Below the pieces are notes generated by a model. The model was not told where the DNA came from. It ran no database searches and saw nothing but the letters and a program-made list of their open reading frames with translations. Positions 1-7,859 of a DNA stretch of 64,000 nt are shown here, one piece after another (the first letter of the stretch is position 1; each line of letters starts with the position of its first letter). The stretch covers positions 1-64,000 of the forward strand of contig NZ_MEIO01000028.1 of NCBI RefSeq assembly GCF_002777745.1. Reading direction: 5' to 3'. This DNA comes from Snodgrassella alvi. GTDB lineage: Bacteria; Pseudomonadota; Gammaproteobacteria; Burkholderiales; Neisseriaceae. The position numbers and the translations under genes were made by a program.

Positions 1-1100
1 GTTATGTCTGTTTTGCGGTGACTGTTGCGGTATAGCATGTGGGTAATGCCTATATCGGTATTGTCGCTGTTACCACTATAGTCATAGTTTTCGTTATATC
101 CGGCTACTGCCTGATGGTAACGGTAATGGTTACGGTTATAGGCGATAAGCCAGTTGCCTACCGGTATGGAATAATGCAGTGCATAACCATGGGTTCCGCT
201 GCCTGTTTTGCCATCATCGCTGAAGTAGCTGTCTTTGCCGCCCAGATCATGGTTGTAGTTGACATAGAATAAATCACTTAATCCTAATGGGTTATCTACC
301 GATAAGGTGGCACCGCCTTGATAGCGCCCAGTTGAATGGCTACCGGAATCGTCTACGCTGAGGCTTAAACGTAAGGGGACGGTGCGCTGAGCCCAGCTAA
401 TTACGATATCACTCTGGTTGGGTTCTTCTGCAGGTTCAATCTGGATATCAGCTTCGGCAGTTGGTACTCGACGCAGGTTTTCCAGTCCTTGCTCCAGTTT
501 CCGCAGGTTCAATATGTCTCCTGCTCTGGCTGGAAATTCATTCCGTATATGGCGGATACGCCCAATATGTGTAGTAGCAGCATTGTCCAGATTATAACGA
601 ATGGCATGAATGCGCCCCGGTATAACACTTAGTTGTAATTTCCCGCTGCTTAGGTCTTGCGGACTGGCCAGAATACGGGTGGTGGTATAACCACGTTCAA
701 TGACGGCATTTTGTGCCAGTGTCATGAGTTGATTAACCCCCTTGGCTCCCAGACACATGCCGGGCGTGAAATGACTCTGACGAATGGCTTTTTTCAGGGC
801 AAACTGAAAACGCCCCGCTTCTTCACCAGTCAAACTGATGCTATTGATAGCAAAGCAGGGTTTTTCATCTGTGATTAGTTTGCCTGCCTGCGGCAGGTTT
901 TCTTCTTCTGGCTGCAAACGCACGTTAATATCCGGCTGCATTTGCTGCTGGAATTGCTGCTGCCGTTGCTGTTCGCGAATAATTTGCTGTTGCTGTTTTC
1001 GCTCGAGTTGATCTATCATTTCAGACATCGGTGCAGCATAGACTTGTAACAAGCCACTACCCAACAGATTTACCAACAGAGCAAGTTTCTTTATGTGCAT
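1..1100 (-). CDS. TpsB/ShlB-family outer-membrane transporter, 5' part (cut by window edge)
   Basis: Reading the minus strand from the ATG at 1100 gives an uninterrupted frame to the window edge, about 366 residues. It starts with a signal peptide (residues 1-22, ending VYA before APMSEM). Next comes a Gln-rich helix at about 30-55, like helix H1 of FhaC, and then a POTRA_2-like domain at about 81-158. After that the sequence looks like the start of a ShlB-type 16-strand barrel, with alternating aromatic and hydrophobic residues. These proteins are the transporter (TpsB) half of two-partner secretion: they sit in the outer membrane and export a large TpsA exoprotein such as a haemagglutinin, haemolysin or CdiA. 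The 3' end and any tpsA partner lie to the left of this window. The family call is sure; the substrate is unknown. Confidence 0.85.
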   Translation of the reverse strand, partial: MHIKKLALLVNLLGSGLLQVYAAPMSEMIDQLERKQQQQIIREQQRQQQFQQQMQPDINVRLQPEEENLPQAGKLITDEKPCFAINSISLTGEEAGRFQFALKKAIRQSHFTPGMCLGAKGVNQLMTLAQNAVIERGYTTTRILASPQDLSSGKLQLSVIPGRIHAIRYNLDNAATTHIGRIRHIRNEFPARAGDILNLRKLEQGLENLRRVPTAEADIQIEPAEEPNQSDIVISWAQRTVPLRLSLSVDDSGSHSTGRYQGGATLSVDNPLGLSDLFYVNYNHDLGGKDSYFSDDGKTGSGTHGYALHYSIPVGNWLIAYNRNHYRYHQAVAGYNENYDYSGNSDNTDIGITHMLYRNSHRKTDI

Positions 1101-1514
1101 TTTATGCTTATAAATTAGTGTTAATATTAGTAAATTTTAATGGCATTATGTATTAATTTCAACTTAATGCGCTATTGATGAATGACTGCATTCGGTTGGA
1201 AAATGTATTGATTGATGTTGAAATCTAGTTAGATAAATGATAAATGGGATAGAAATATATTCTAATATTTTGTTTTTACTGTTGAAAATTTTGTTGCAAT
1301 TTTAAATTTACTGTTTTTGATATCCGCCATTTTATGTAAAACAATAAAATAAGAAAAGTTAGTTTTTTATGTTGCTTTCTACTAATTTTTTATTATAAAA
1401 TTATAACTTTTGCTATATTTTTGTATTTATTAGTTTATTTTATTTAATTTTAGCAATATTATTGTTTTTTATTTGTATTAAAGAAAACTTGAATCTGTAC
1501 ACGGAAAATCGGTT
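1101..1514. other. AT-rich spacer upstream of the TpsB gene
   Basis: This is a very AT-rich stretch with no open frame of gene length on either strand. It must hold the promoter and leader of the minus-strand TpsB gene, but no clear -35/-10 pair stood out. Confidence 0.5.
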
Positions 1515-1547
1515 AAAAAAACGGCCGGTTCAGACACTAAACCGGCC
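1515..1547 (-). terminator. Rho-independent terminator (minus strand)
   Basis: A 9-bp perfect GC-rich stem, CGGCCGGTT at 1522-1530 pairing with AACCGGCCG at 1539-1547, encloses an 8-base loop. On the minus strand it is followed at once by a run of T (A-run at 1515-1520 on plus). It points to a minus-strand transcript arriving from higher coordinates, which supports the short reading frames at 1599-1776. Confidence 0.75.
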
Positions 1548-1598
1548 GGTGTCTGTACTAATGTAACTTTGGTCTGTACGGACATTTTGCTAATTGAA

Positions 1599-1776
1599 TT
1601 AATAAAATACTTTAAAGCGTTCGGTGTCATCAATAAAGGTTTTTTCGGGGAAAGGTGCTTCATTGGAACCGAAAGGCATCATTGCATGTAGTTTCCAGCT
1701 GGCTGGTATCTGCCATTACCGGTAGTAACTGATCGCTTTCCGTTGTAATATAGACGGCAGAATTAAAAGCTACCAC
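1599..1776 (-). pseudogene. Possible small gene or frame-broken gene remnant
   Basis: A GTG at 1774-1776, preceded on the minus strand by an AAGGA ribosome-binding site, opens a frame of 38 codons that stops at 1660. A second frame overlaps it and continues to a TAA at 1599, encoding a protein-like tail (FGSNEAPFPEKTFIDDTERF and a few residues more). A perfect terminator follows at 1515-1547. The layout suggests a short gene broken by one frameshift near 1675-1685, or the 3' remnant of a longer one. I do not recognise the family. It lies just upstream of a TpsB gene, where exoprotein or immunity gene debris is common, but that link is inference. Confidence 0.3.
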
Positions 1777-1850
1777 TGGTCAAATTCCTTTATGAATAAT
1801 GCATTGCATTATCTATATTGCATATTATTAAGTCATTCATTAAAATATAC

Positions 1851-1878
1851 TTTATCTAATAGATATGGGCGTTATAAT
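1851..1878 (+). promoter_or_regulatory. Possible promoter of the thrE-like gene
   Basis: TATAAT at 1873-1878 is a perfect -10 box, and TTTATC at 1851-1856 could be a weak -35 with a 16-base spacer. It would start transcription about 27 bases before the ATG at 1912. No good ribosome-binding site precedes that ATG. Confidence 0.35.
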
Positions 1879-1911
1879 AGTTAATTCATTGTTATTAGAT
1901 TTAAATCTATT

Positions 1912-3213
1912 ATGACTCTGCCTTTTTCATCCAATGAGCTTCAGCTAAATATTAAATCAGATTTGGTTTTAAGGGTGGGCAAAATTTGTCTGGCAGCAGG
2001 TACTGGTAGTTATCGCATCAAACAGTCAATGCGCCATGTTGCTCATATGCTTGGAGTAGAAAATCAGGCACATATTACACTGACAGAAATCAATTCCACT
2101 TGCCGCTGCGAAACACAGTTCAAAACAGAAGTTACTAATATTCAGGGTATTGGTATCAATACTAATAATATTCAATTACTTGAAACGTTGTTAATAGAAG
2201 TACAGGCACGTTATCAGGATATGAGTGAAAGTGAGCTTATCTGTTATCTTGACCAATCTCTGGCAATCATTGAAACTCAGCCAGCTCTATATGGTTTGTG
2301 TGAGTCAGCTTTGTTTGCTGCTATTGCCTGCTCCTCTTTTACTTTTCTACTTGGTGGTGGTCTGATAGAAATGCTGGGCGTACTGATTGCTTCTGCTTTT
2401 GGTCAGGCATTACGGCAGACACTGCTATATAAACATCTAAATCAGTTTGTGGTAACTATGCTGGCTGCTGCAATGGCTTCAAGCCTGTATTTTCTGATTA
2501 TTGGCGTGAGCTGCTTAATATTAAAAGTAAATATTCAGCATACTGCCGGCTATATAGCTTCGATGCTGTTTTTGATACCCGGCTTTCCATTGATCACAGG
2601 TGTATTAGATTTGGCCAAACTGGATTTTTCCTCGGGTATTCAGCGTGTAACCTATGCGGTAATCATAATTTTTTGTGCTACTTTTGCTGCATGGGTGGTT
2701 GCTGCGGGCATTCATGTAGCACCAGAGGCAATGCTCACACCCAACCTTTATCCTGTCTGGACGGCTTTTTTCCGCCTAATTGCCAGTTTCTTTGGAGTAC
2801 TCGGTTTTGCCCTGCTCTTTAACAGTCCGATTAAAACTGCATTGACAACTGCTTTTATTGGTATGTATGCCAATACTCTGCGCCTTGAATTAATAGATTT
2901 TGCTAATATTCCCATTCAGGCCGCCTCTTTAATTGCAGCCTTTATTGTTGGTATTAGTGCGTTTTATTTTAGTCATTACATTAAATGCCCGCGCATTGCT
3001 CTGTCGGTACCTGCTGTATGTATTATGGTTCCCGGTATCTACATGTTTCGCGCGATGTACTTTGTACAACAAAATGATATGGTTAATGCTATTAACTGGG
3101 GCACTCAGGCTTTGCTTATTGTTTTTGCGCTGCCATTAGGCTTGGTGCTGGCACGAGTATGTACAGATAAAGAATGGGCATTTAACCTGTTACCTGCTGA
3201 TGAACGAAGGTAG
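1912..3213 (+). CDS. Threonine/serine exporter family protein (ThrE type)
   Basis: This 433-residue inner-membrane protein has the fused ThrE layout. An N-terminal DUF1212/ThrE half (about 15-255) begins with a cytoplasmic LRVGKICLAAGTGSYRIKQS segment typical of the family, and a C-terminal ThrE_2 half (about 280-420) follows. Roughly ten hydrophobic helices are visible from residue 125 on. In E. coli the two halves are separate proteins, YjjP and YjjB; in corynebacteria they are fused as here. Family members export L-threonine, L-serine or small dicarboxylates using the proton gradient, so the exact substrate is open. The gene stands alone between an AT-rich spacer and tRNA-Leu. The ATG at 1912 lacks an obvious Shine-Dalgarno sequence. 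Confidence 0.85.
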   Translation: MTLPFSSNELQLNIKSDLVLRVGKICLAAGTGSYRIKQSMRHVAHMLGVENQAHITLTEINSTCRCETQFKTEVTNIQGIGINTNNIQLLETLLIEVQARYQDMSESELICYLDQSLAIIETQPALYGLCESALFAAIACSSFTFLLGGGLIEMLGVLIASAFGQALRQTLLYKHLNQFVVTMLAAAMASSLYFLIIGVSCLILKVNIQHTAGYIASMLFLIPGFPLITGVLDLAKLDFSSGIQRVTYAVIIIFCATFAAWVVAAGIHVAPEAMLTPNLYPVWTAFFRLIASFFGVLGFALLFNSPIKTALTTAFIGMYANTLRLELIDFANIPIQAASLIAAFIVGISAFYFSHYIKCPRIALSVPAVCIMVPGIYMFRAMYFVQQNDMVNAINWGTQALLIVFALPLGLVLARVCTDKEWAFNLLPADERR

Positions 3214-3307
3214 TTTGTTTCGCTCTGTTTTGTTTACCAAATAGGTACTCATATAGAATGTTAAATTAAATATAATTTTATAAGAAGTTATTTGCATATT
3301 TGGAAAT

Positions 3308-3343
3308 AAAAAAAGATATCTAATTAATTAGATATCTTTTTTT
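3308..3343. terminator. Palindromic terminator after tRNA-Leu copy 1
   Basis: A perfect 36-base palindrome, arms AAAAAAAGATATCTAA and TTAGATATCTTTTTTT around TTAA, lies just 3' of the tRNA on the minus strand. It ends in T runs on both strands, so it may also stop the thrE transcript from the plus strand. Confidence 0.85.
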
Positions 3344-3349
3344 GAATTC

Positions 3350-3436
3350 TGGTGCCCAGAAGAAGACTCGAACTTCCACACCATTGCTGGTACATGGACC
3401 TGAACCATGCGCGTCTACCAATTCCGCCACCTGGGC
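3350..3436 (-). tRNA. tRNA-Leu (anticodon CAG), copy 1
   Basis: An 87-base class II tRNA with encoded CCA. The acceptor arms are GCCCAGG and TCTGGGC (one G-U pair). The anticodon stem CATGG/CCATG carries loop TTCAGGT, giving anticodon CAG, which reads CUG. A long variable arm and the T loop TTCGAGT are present. It has its own promoter at 3485-3512 and terminator at 3308-3343. Confidence 0.95.
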
Positions 3437-3484
3437 TTATTCTTTAACACAGCCATTTCGTTGCTATGTTTATTGAAGTTGCGT

Positions 3485-3512
3485 ATTATATATTTTCGGT
3501 ACACGTTGTCAA
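3485..3512 (-). promoter_or_regulatory. Consensus sigma-70 promoter of tRNA-Leu copy 1
   Basis: On the minus strand a perfect -35 TTGACA (complement of 3507-3512) and a perfect -10 TATAAT (complement of 3485-3490) are 16 bases apart. They lie about 50 bases upstream of the tRNA 5' end. Confidence 0.85.
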
Positions 3513-4073
3513 TAGACATGCTGGCATCCGTGACAACAATTACTGATTTATAAGGAAATTTTTTCGTTTTAAGGAAATATGCCAGATACAGTTTTTATCT
3601 GTTTAATTAACTGTTTATGGCATAAAAGTTGATAAGCTAATAATTCTTCGGGTAAAAAATTACTGCAATTTTGGTTGTGATGCTTTATTAAGTTAAATTA
3701 GTTAATACTGTCAATTAAACTGGCTATATAACAAATGCTTTATCAGGTACTGATGCGATTTATTATGTTTTAAATATAATATATACTTATCATAGTATAT
3801 ATTATTGTGTCTCTGCCTGATTTGTATCTGATTATGGCTTTGAGTCTGCTTTCATAGATCAATACATAATGCTATTCTTTATTTTGTATAATTTTAGATG
3901 ACTATAAAAGGTCTTGCTATTTTTTCTGTTACTCAATTATTCTATTTTGAACTAATGATGATGTAAGCTACGTTTTATACAGCTATATTATATTTATAAT
4001 AATGGAGAAAAATTTCCTGAGCAATGCTTAAACCCATAGTAAAAACACTTAAAAATTTAAGCACTTAACAAAT
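3513..4073. other. Gene-free AT-rich spacer between the two tRNA-Leu units
   Basis: No frame of gene length, RNA gene or promoter was recognised in this roughly 560-base stretch. It has runs such as ATATAATATATAC near 3773-3785. It separates two duplicated tRNA-Leu units and may be the decayed inside of a duplication or a lost insert. Confidence 0.5.
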
Positions 4074-4083
4074 ATTGGAAATA

Positions 4084-4117
4084 AAAAAAGATATCTAATT
4101 ACTTAGATATCTTTTTT
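4084..4117. terminator. Palindromic terminator after tRNA-Leu copy 2
   Basis: Arms AAAAAAGATATCTAA (4084-4098) and TTAGATATCTTTTTT (4103-4117) form a 15-bp stem with loop TTAC and T runs on both strands. It is the counterpart of 3308-3343. Confidence 0.85.
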
Positions 4118-4125
4118 CGAAATTC

Positions 4126-4212
4126 TGGTGCCCAGAAGAAGACTCGAACTTCCACACCATTGCTGGCACATGGACCTGAACCATGCGCGTCTACCAATTC
4201 CGCCATCTGGGC
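4126..4212 (-). tRNA. tRNA-Leu (anticodon CAG), copy 2
   Basis: This is an 87-base class II tRNA with encoded CCA, anticodon loop TTCAGGT (anticodon CAG) and a fully Watson-Crick acceptor stem, GCCCAGA with TCTGGGC. It differs from copy 1 at two positions. Its promoter is at 4266-4293 and its terminator at 4084-4117. Confidence 0.95.
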
Positions 4213-4233
4213 TTTTGCATATATTGCAACTTT

Positions 4234-4256
4234 CAGTTAAAGTATGTCTTTAACTG
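4234..4256. other. Hairpin in the 5' leader of tRNA-Leu copy 2
   Basis: CAGTTAAAG (4234-4242) and CTTTAACTG (4248-4256) form a perfect 9-bp stem with a 5-base loop. It lies between the promoter and the tRNA 5' end, so it would be part of the precursor removed by RNase P. Copy 1 lacks it. Confidence 0.6.
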
Positions 4257-4265
4257 AGGAAATGC

Positions 4266-4293
4266 ATTATATATTCTCTAAAGAGATTGTCAA
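4266..4293 (-). promoter_or_regulatory. Consensus sigma-70 promoter of tRNA-Leu copy 2
   Basis: TTGACA (complement of 4288-4293) and TATAAT (complement of 4266-4271) are 16 bases apart, as in copy 1. The -35 box ends only six bases before the divergent rnr start codon at 4300. Confidence 0.85.
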
Positions 4294-4299
4294 TACCCT

Positions 4300-6633
4300 A
4301 TGAAAAAAAAATCAGATTTGCGCCATCAAGACCCTTATTTGGAACGAGAATTACAACGTTATCTTAACCCTTTACCCAGCCGTGAATGGATTATTGCTGT
4401 TTTGGAAAAAATCGGCATTCCAGTCAAAATGTCGGAGCTGGCACAAAAACTCAATATTACTACTGAAGAAGCCGCTTTTTTTGAACGTCGTTTAAACGCT
4501 ATGGCACGTGACGGACAGATTTTGATTAATCGCCGTGGTGCTGTTTGTGTAGCCAATAAGCTAGCATTGGTTAAGTGTCGTGTTGAAGTACACAAGGATG
4601 ATTTTGGTTTTGCTGTACCATTGAATGCGGCAGATGGCAGTGATTTTGTTCTTTATACTCGCCAAATGCGTGGGTTGATGAATGGAGATATTGTTACTGT
4701 ACGCCCTGCAGGTAACGACCGACGTGGTCGGCGTGAAGGTCAGGTACTAGATGTGATCGAACGCGCTAATCGGGATGTGGTTGGCCGGCTGACTATTGAA
4801 CATGGTGTGGCCATGCTGGTGCCGGAGGACAAACGTCTGGGTGCAAGTATTGTGTTACAGCCAAAGTCTCTCGGCAAAGCCAAAGCCGGGCAGGTTCTGG
4901 TGGCCAGAATTGAGTCATACCCGAATGCTACACAGGCCGCCGTTGCACGTGTTACTGAAATTCTGGGTGATTATGCTGACAGTGGTATGGAAATTGAAAT
5001 CGCTGTACGAAAGCATCATCTACCTTATCAGTTTAGTCGAGAATGTCTGGCTCAGGCTGCTACAATACCTGATCATGTTAAGGCTGCTGAGCGCAAAAAC
5101 CGTGTAGATTTGCGTGAACTGCCTCTGATTACTATCGATGGTGAAACTGCGCGCGATTTTGATGATGCGGTATATGCGGAAAAAGTTGGTCGTAATTATC
5201 GTTTGGTGGTAGCAATTGCTGATGTCAGCCATTATGTTCATCCTGATGATGCTATTGATCAGGATGCACAGGAACGTGCTACAAGTGTTTATTTTCCACG
5301 TCGGGTTATTCCGATGCTGCCAGAAAATCTGTCCAATGGTATTTGCTCGCTTAACCCAAATGTAGAGCGCTTGTGCCTGGTATGCGATATGGTTATTACT
5401 TATGCCGGTAATATTAAAAGTTATGAATTTTATCCGGCTGTAATGCGTTCTCATGCACGGCTTACTTATACGCAGGCATGGGACTATATTAGTAATGATC
5501 AGTTTGATGATCCGATAAAAACGCATGTAATGAGCCTATATCGTCTGTATCAGATTTTACTGAAAAGACGCTTGCAACGTGGTGCAGTGGAGTTTGAAAG
5601 TATTGAAACTCAGATGTTGTTTAACCCACAGGGAAAAATTGAGCGTATTGTGCCTGTTGAACGCAATGAAGCCCATCGCCTGATTGAGGAATGTATGCTG
5701 GCAGCCAATGTCTGCGCTGCAGAGTTTCTTAAATACCACAAGCACCCTGCCCTGTACCGCAACCATGCAGGTCCTACCAGTGAGCGGCTAAGCACTTTGC
5801 GTGAGCAACTGGCTTTGCTAGGTTTGCAATTGAATGGTGGCGATAATCCTACGCCAAAAGATTATGCAGAACTAAGTGAAAAGATTAAAAACCGGCCAGA
5901 TCACAATGTCATTGGTGTTATGCTGCTGCGGTCTATGCAGCAGGCAGTATATGAACCACAAAATATTGGTCATTTTGGTTTGGCCTATCCGGCATATACT
6001 CACTTTACTTCTCCAATTCGGCGTTATCCTGATCTAACGGTGCACCGTGCCATTAAGGCAATTTTGCAGCACAGGCAGTATCAGCCGCAATCGTGGGCTG
6101 ATTTAGGAGTACATTGTTCTCTGGCGGAACGCAAAGCTGATAATGCAAGCCGTGATGTTGAAAACTGGCTGAAAACTTACTATATGCAAGACAAGATTGG
6201 TGAGGTGTTTTCCGGTACTATTTCAGGCATGGCAAACTTCGGTCTATTTGTTACTCTAGATAATGTTTATATTGATGGCATGATTCACATTAGTGATCTG
6301 GGCGAAGACTATTTTAATTTTCATCCTGAGCTGATGGCGATTGTTGGCGAACGTAGTGGTATTCGCTTTAAGCTTGGTGACAAAGTGATGGTGAAAGTAG
6401 CCCGCGCTGATCTAGATACAAGCCGGATTGATTTGGTATTGGTCAGCACCAGTAGTGGCAAGCGACGCCAGAAAAAAGATGCACTGAAAACTCAGAAACA
6501 GCCTAAGATTTCTGTCAAAAAAACACACAAAATAGTTAACAAAAAGCAAAAAAATACTAGAACCCAAACAGTTACAGGTCAAAACTTTCGTTCAGCCAAT
6601 ACTCGGGGTAAATCAGGTCGCAAAAAATCTTGA
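4300..6633 (+). CDS. rnr: Ribonuclease R
   Basis: RNase R is a 3'-to-5' exoribonuclease of the RNB family that degrades structured RNA and takes part in rRNA, tRNA and mRNA quality control. The 777 residues show, in order, a winged-helix N-terminus (about 25-85), two cold-shock/OB domains (about 85-240), and the RNB catalytic domain (about 262-590). That domain carries the metal-binding motif DGETARDFDDA at 280-290. An S1 domain follows (about 640-725), then a Lys/Arg-rich tail typical of RNase R (about 735-777). The start MKKKSDLRHQDPYLERE fits the family, although no Shine-Dalgarno sequence is visible. The ATG lies beside the divergent tRNA-Leu promoter, so its own promoter must overlap that region or the tRNA gene. 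Confidence 0.95.
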   Translation: MKKKSDLRHQDPYLERELQRYLNPLPSREWIIAVLEKIGIPVKMSELAQKLNITTEEAAFFERRLNAMARDGQILINRRGAVCVANKLALVKCRVEVHKDDFGFAVPLNAADGSDFVLYTRQMRGLMNGDIVTVRPAGNDRRGRREGQVLDVIERANRDVVGRLTIEHGVAMLVPEDKRLGASIVLQPKSLGKAKAGQVLVARIESYPNATQAAVARVTEILGDYADSGMEIEIAVRKHHLPYQFSRECLAQAATIPDHVKAAERKNRVDLRELPLITIDGETARDFDDAVYAEKVGRNYRLVVAIADVSHYVHPDDAIDQDAQERATSVYFPRRVIPMLPENLSNGICSLNPNVERLCLVCDMVITYAGNIKSYEFYPAVMRSHARLTYTQAWDYISNDQFDDPIKTHVMSLYRLYQILLKRRLQRGAVEFESIETQMLFNPQGKIERIVPVERNEAHRLIEECMLAANVCAAEFLKYHKHPALYRNHAGPTSERLSTLREQLALLGLQLNGGDNPTPKDYAELSEKIKNRPDHNVIGVMLLRSMQQAVYEPQNIGHFGLAYPAYTHFTSPIRRYPDLTVHRAIKAILQHRQYQPQSWADLGVHCSLAERKADNASRDVENWLKTYYMQDKIGEVFSGTISGMANFGLFVTLDNVYIDGMIHISDLGEDYFNFHPELMAIVGERSGIRFKLGDKVMVKVARADLDTSRIDLVLVSTSSGKRRQKKDALKTQKQPKISVKKTHKIVNKKQKNTRTQTVTGQNFRSANTRGKSGRKKS

Positions 6634-7122
6634 TTTCAATCTGATTGTTATTAATTCAGTAGCTAGTTTAAGGCAATATATCTGTCTGCTCCGGGTAAAT
6701 TTGGCACGCTGTAAATAATGATGTTTTTATTATTTATAATCTATAAAGGCTGTTATCTGATATTTTCTCAGCAGCAGCTTTAACTCGGATATTTAACTTT
6801 TTCTATAACTGATGTTCTGTGTTACAACAGTTGTATGATAGGTTTTGTTTATGAATATTGAAATTTGCTTATTTTTTTGAGGAGGAGGACTGTTATACTG
6901 GTTGAAACCTGTTTACATATCTTTTGCATTAGAAATGTTTTAAGCTTTTAAGCAGTTACCTGTACTGTGTTTGTAATTACACTAATTTTTGTCAATACTG
7001 TATCTGAAAGTATAGATTACTACAAGTTTAGTTACTTATTTGTTTTTCTTAATTGTTAATACTGACATATTTACTAAACAGTAATTTTTCATTGAATCAT
7101 ATTACTATGGGTATGATGAAAT
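6634..7122. other. AT-rich convergent spacer after rnr
   Basis: About 490 bases without a recognisable gene, between convergent rnr and rplY. A purine-rich GAGGAGGAGG at about 6879-6888 looks like a ribosome-binding site, but no credible reading frame follows it. No rnr terminator was found. Confidence 0.5.
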
Positions 7123-7162
7123 AAAAAACTGAAGCCTGTAATAACAGACTTCAGCTTTTTAT
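7123..7162. terminator. Terminator after rplY
   Basis: CTGAAGCCTGT (7129-7139) pairs with ACAGACTTCAG (7144-7154) with one G-U wobble around a 4-base loop. It is flanked by an A run on the left and CTTTTT on the right. On the minus strand it ends the prs-rplY transcript. Confidence 0.8.
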
Positions 7163-7225
7163 TGGGTATTTACCTGTAATAAGTTAAATACTTTTCAAAT
7201 ATAGGCTATATTTAATTTTTATAGC

Positions 7226-7798
7226 TTATTTGTTTTTACCGGTAGCAGAAGCAATAGCCAGATTTTCATTGCGATTTAAGGCAACGCTGGTAACGCCTTC
7301 TGGGAACACGAGATCAGACAGGTGACGAATTTCACCAGCACGGATAGTAGCAACATCCAGCTCCATCACGGCAGGAATGTTTTTCGGCAATGTATTCACT
7401 TCTACGCTGGTAGCCAACAAGGATACACGGCCACTCTGCAATTTCTCTGCTGGAGAAATAGCTGCATTTAACAAGTGTAATGGAACACGGATATTGATGG
7501 CTTTGTTTGCATCAACAGCCTGAAAATCAATGTGCTGTACCTGCTGTTTAAATGGGTGCATCTGGAAATCACGTACGATAACGTCGTAGGTTTTACCACT
7601 AACATCCAGTTTGATAATAGCAGTATGGAAAGATTCTTTTTCCAGTGCATACCATAAGGTACGATGATCTACAGTAATAGCTACCGGTTCGGTTCCTTCA
7701 CCGTACAATACAGCCGGTACTTTACCTTCGCGACGCAGGCGGCGGCTCGCACCAGTGCCCTGAGCTTCACGGATTTCTGCTTTAATTTCGTAAGACAT
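7226..7798 (-). CDS. rplY: 50S ribosomal protein L25 (long, CTC type)
   Basis: L25 binds 5S rRNA in the central protuberance of the large subunit. This is the long form (190 residues): an N-terminal L25 domain (about 1-95, starting [20 protein letters not shown]) and a C-terminal TL5/CTC beta domain (about 100-185). E. coli has only the first domain. I place the start at 7798, not at upstream in-frame codons, because a TTGGAG ribosome-binding site precedes it and homologues start there. It lies 61 bases after prs on the same strand, the same prs-rplY order as in Neisseria, and is probably cotranscribed with prs. Confidence 0.93.
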   Translation of the reverse strand: MSYEIKAEIREAQGTGASRRLRREGKVPAVLYGEGTEPVAITVDHRTLWYALEKESFHTAIIKLDVSGKTYDVIVRDFQMHPFKQQVQHIDFQAVDANKAINIRVPLHLLNAAISPAEKLQSGRVSLLATSVEVNTLPKNIPAVMELDVATIRAGEIRHLSDLVFPEGVTSVALNRNENLAIASATGKNK

Positions 7799-7859
7799 AA
7801 CTACTCCAAGGTTAATAATGCCATCATCGGCCGCGACCAGCTTAAGACGGCTAGGGGTA

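Larger units (their letters stand above)
3299..3436. repeat. Direct repeat copy 1 (tRNA-Leu plus terminator)
   Basis: This segment (flank TTGGAAATAAAA, palindromic terminator and whole tRNA-Leu) is nearly identical to 4075-4212. The offset is 775-776 bases and there are only a few substitutions and single-base indels. The sequence between the tRNA and its promoter is not conserved between copies. Confidence 0.85.
4075..4212. repeat. Direct repeat copy 2 (tRNA-Leu plus terminator)
   Basis: Second copy of the segment at 3299-3436. Differences include TTAC for TTAA in the terminator loop, GGCACA for GGTACA in the variable arm, and an A-U pair at the base of the acceptor stem where copy 1 has G-U. 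Confidence 0.85.

Noticed and set aside
39-272. 77-codon plus-strand hydrophobic frame at the left edge
   Set aside because: It is antisense to the TpsB barrel region, whose minus-strand frame is continuous and has family features.
5020-5526. 168-codon minus-strand frame inside rnr
   Set aside because: It is antisense to the conserved RNB domain, with Ile/Thr/Asn-rich composition typical of a shadow frame.
6876-6950. GAGGAGGAGG ribosome-binding-like sequence in the rnr-rplY spacer followed by a possible 13-codon TTG frame
   Set aside because: No ATG or GTG at a proper distance, the frame is very short, and nothing protein-like follows.
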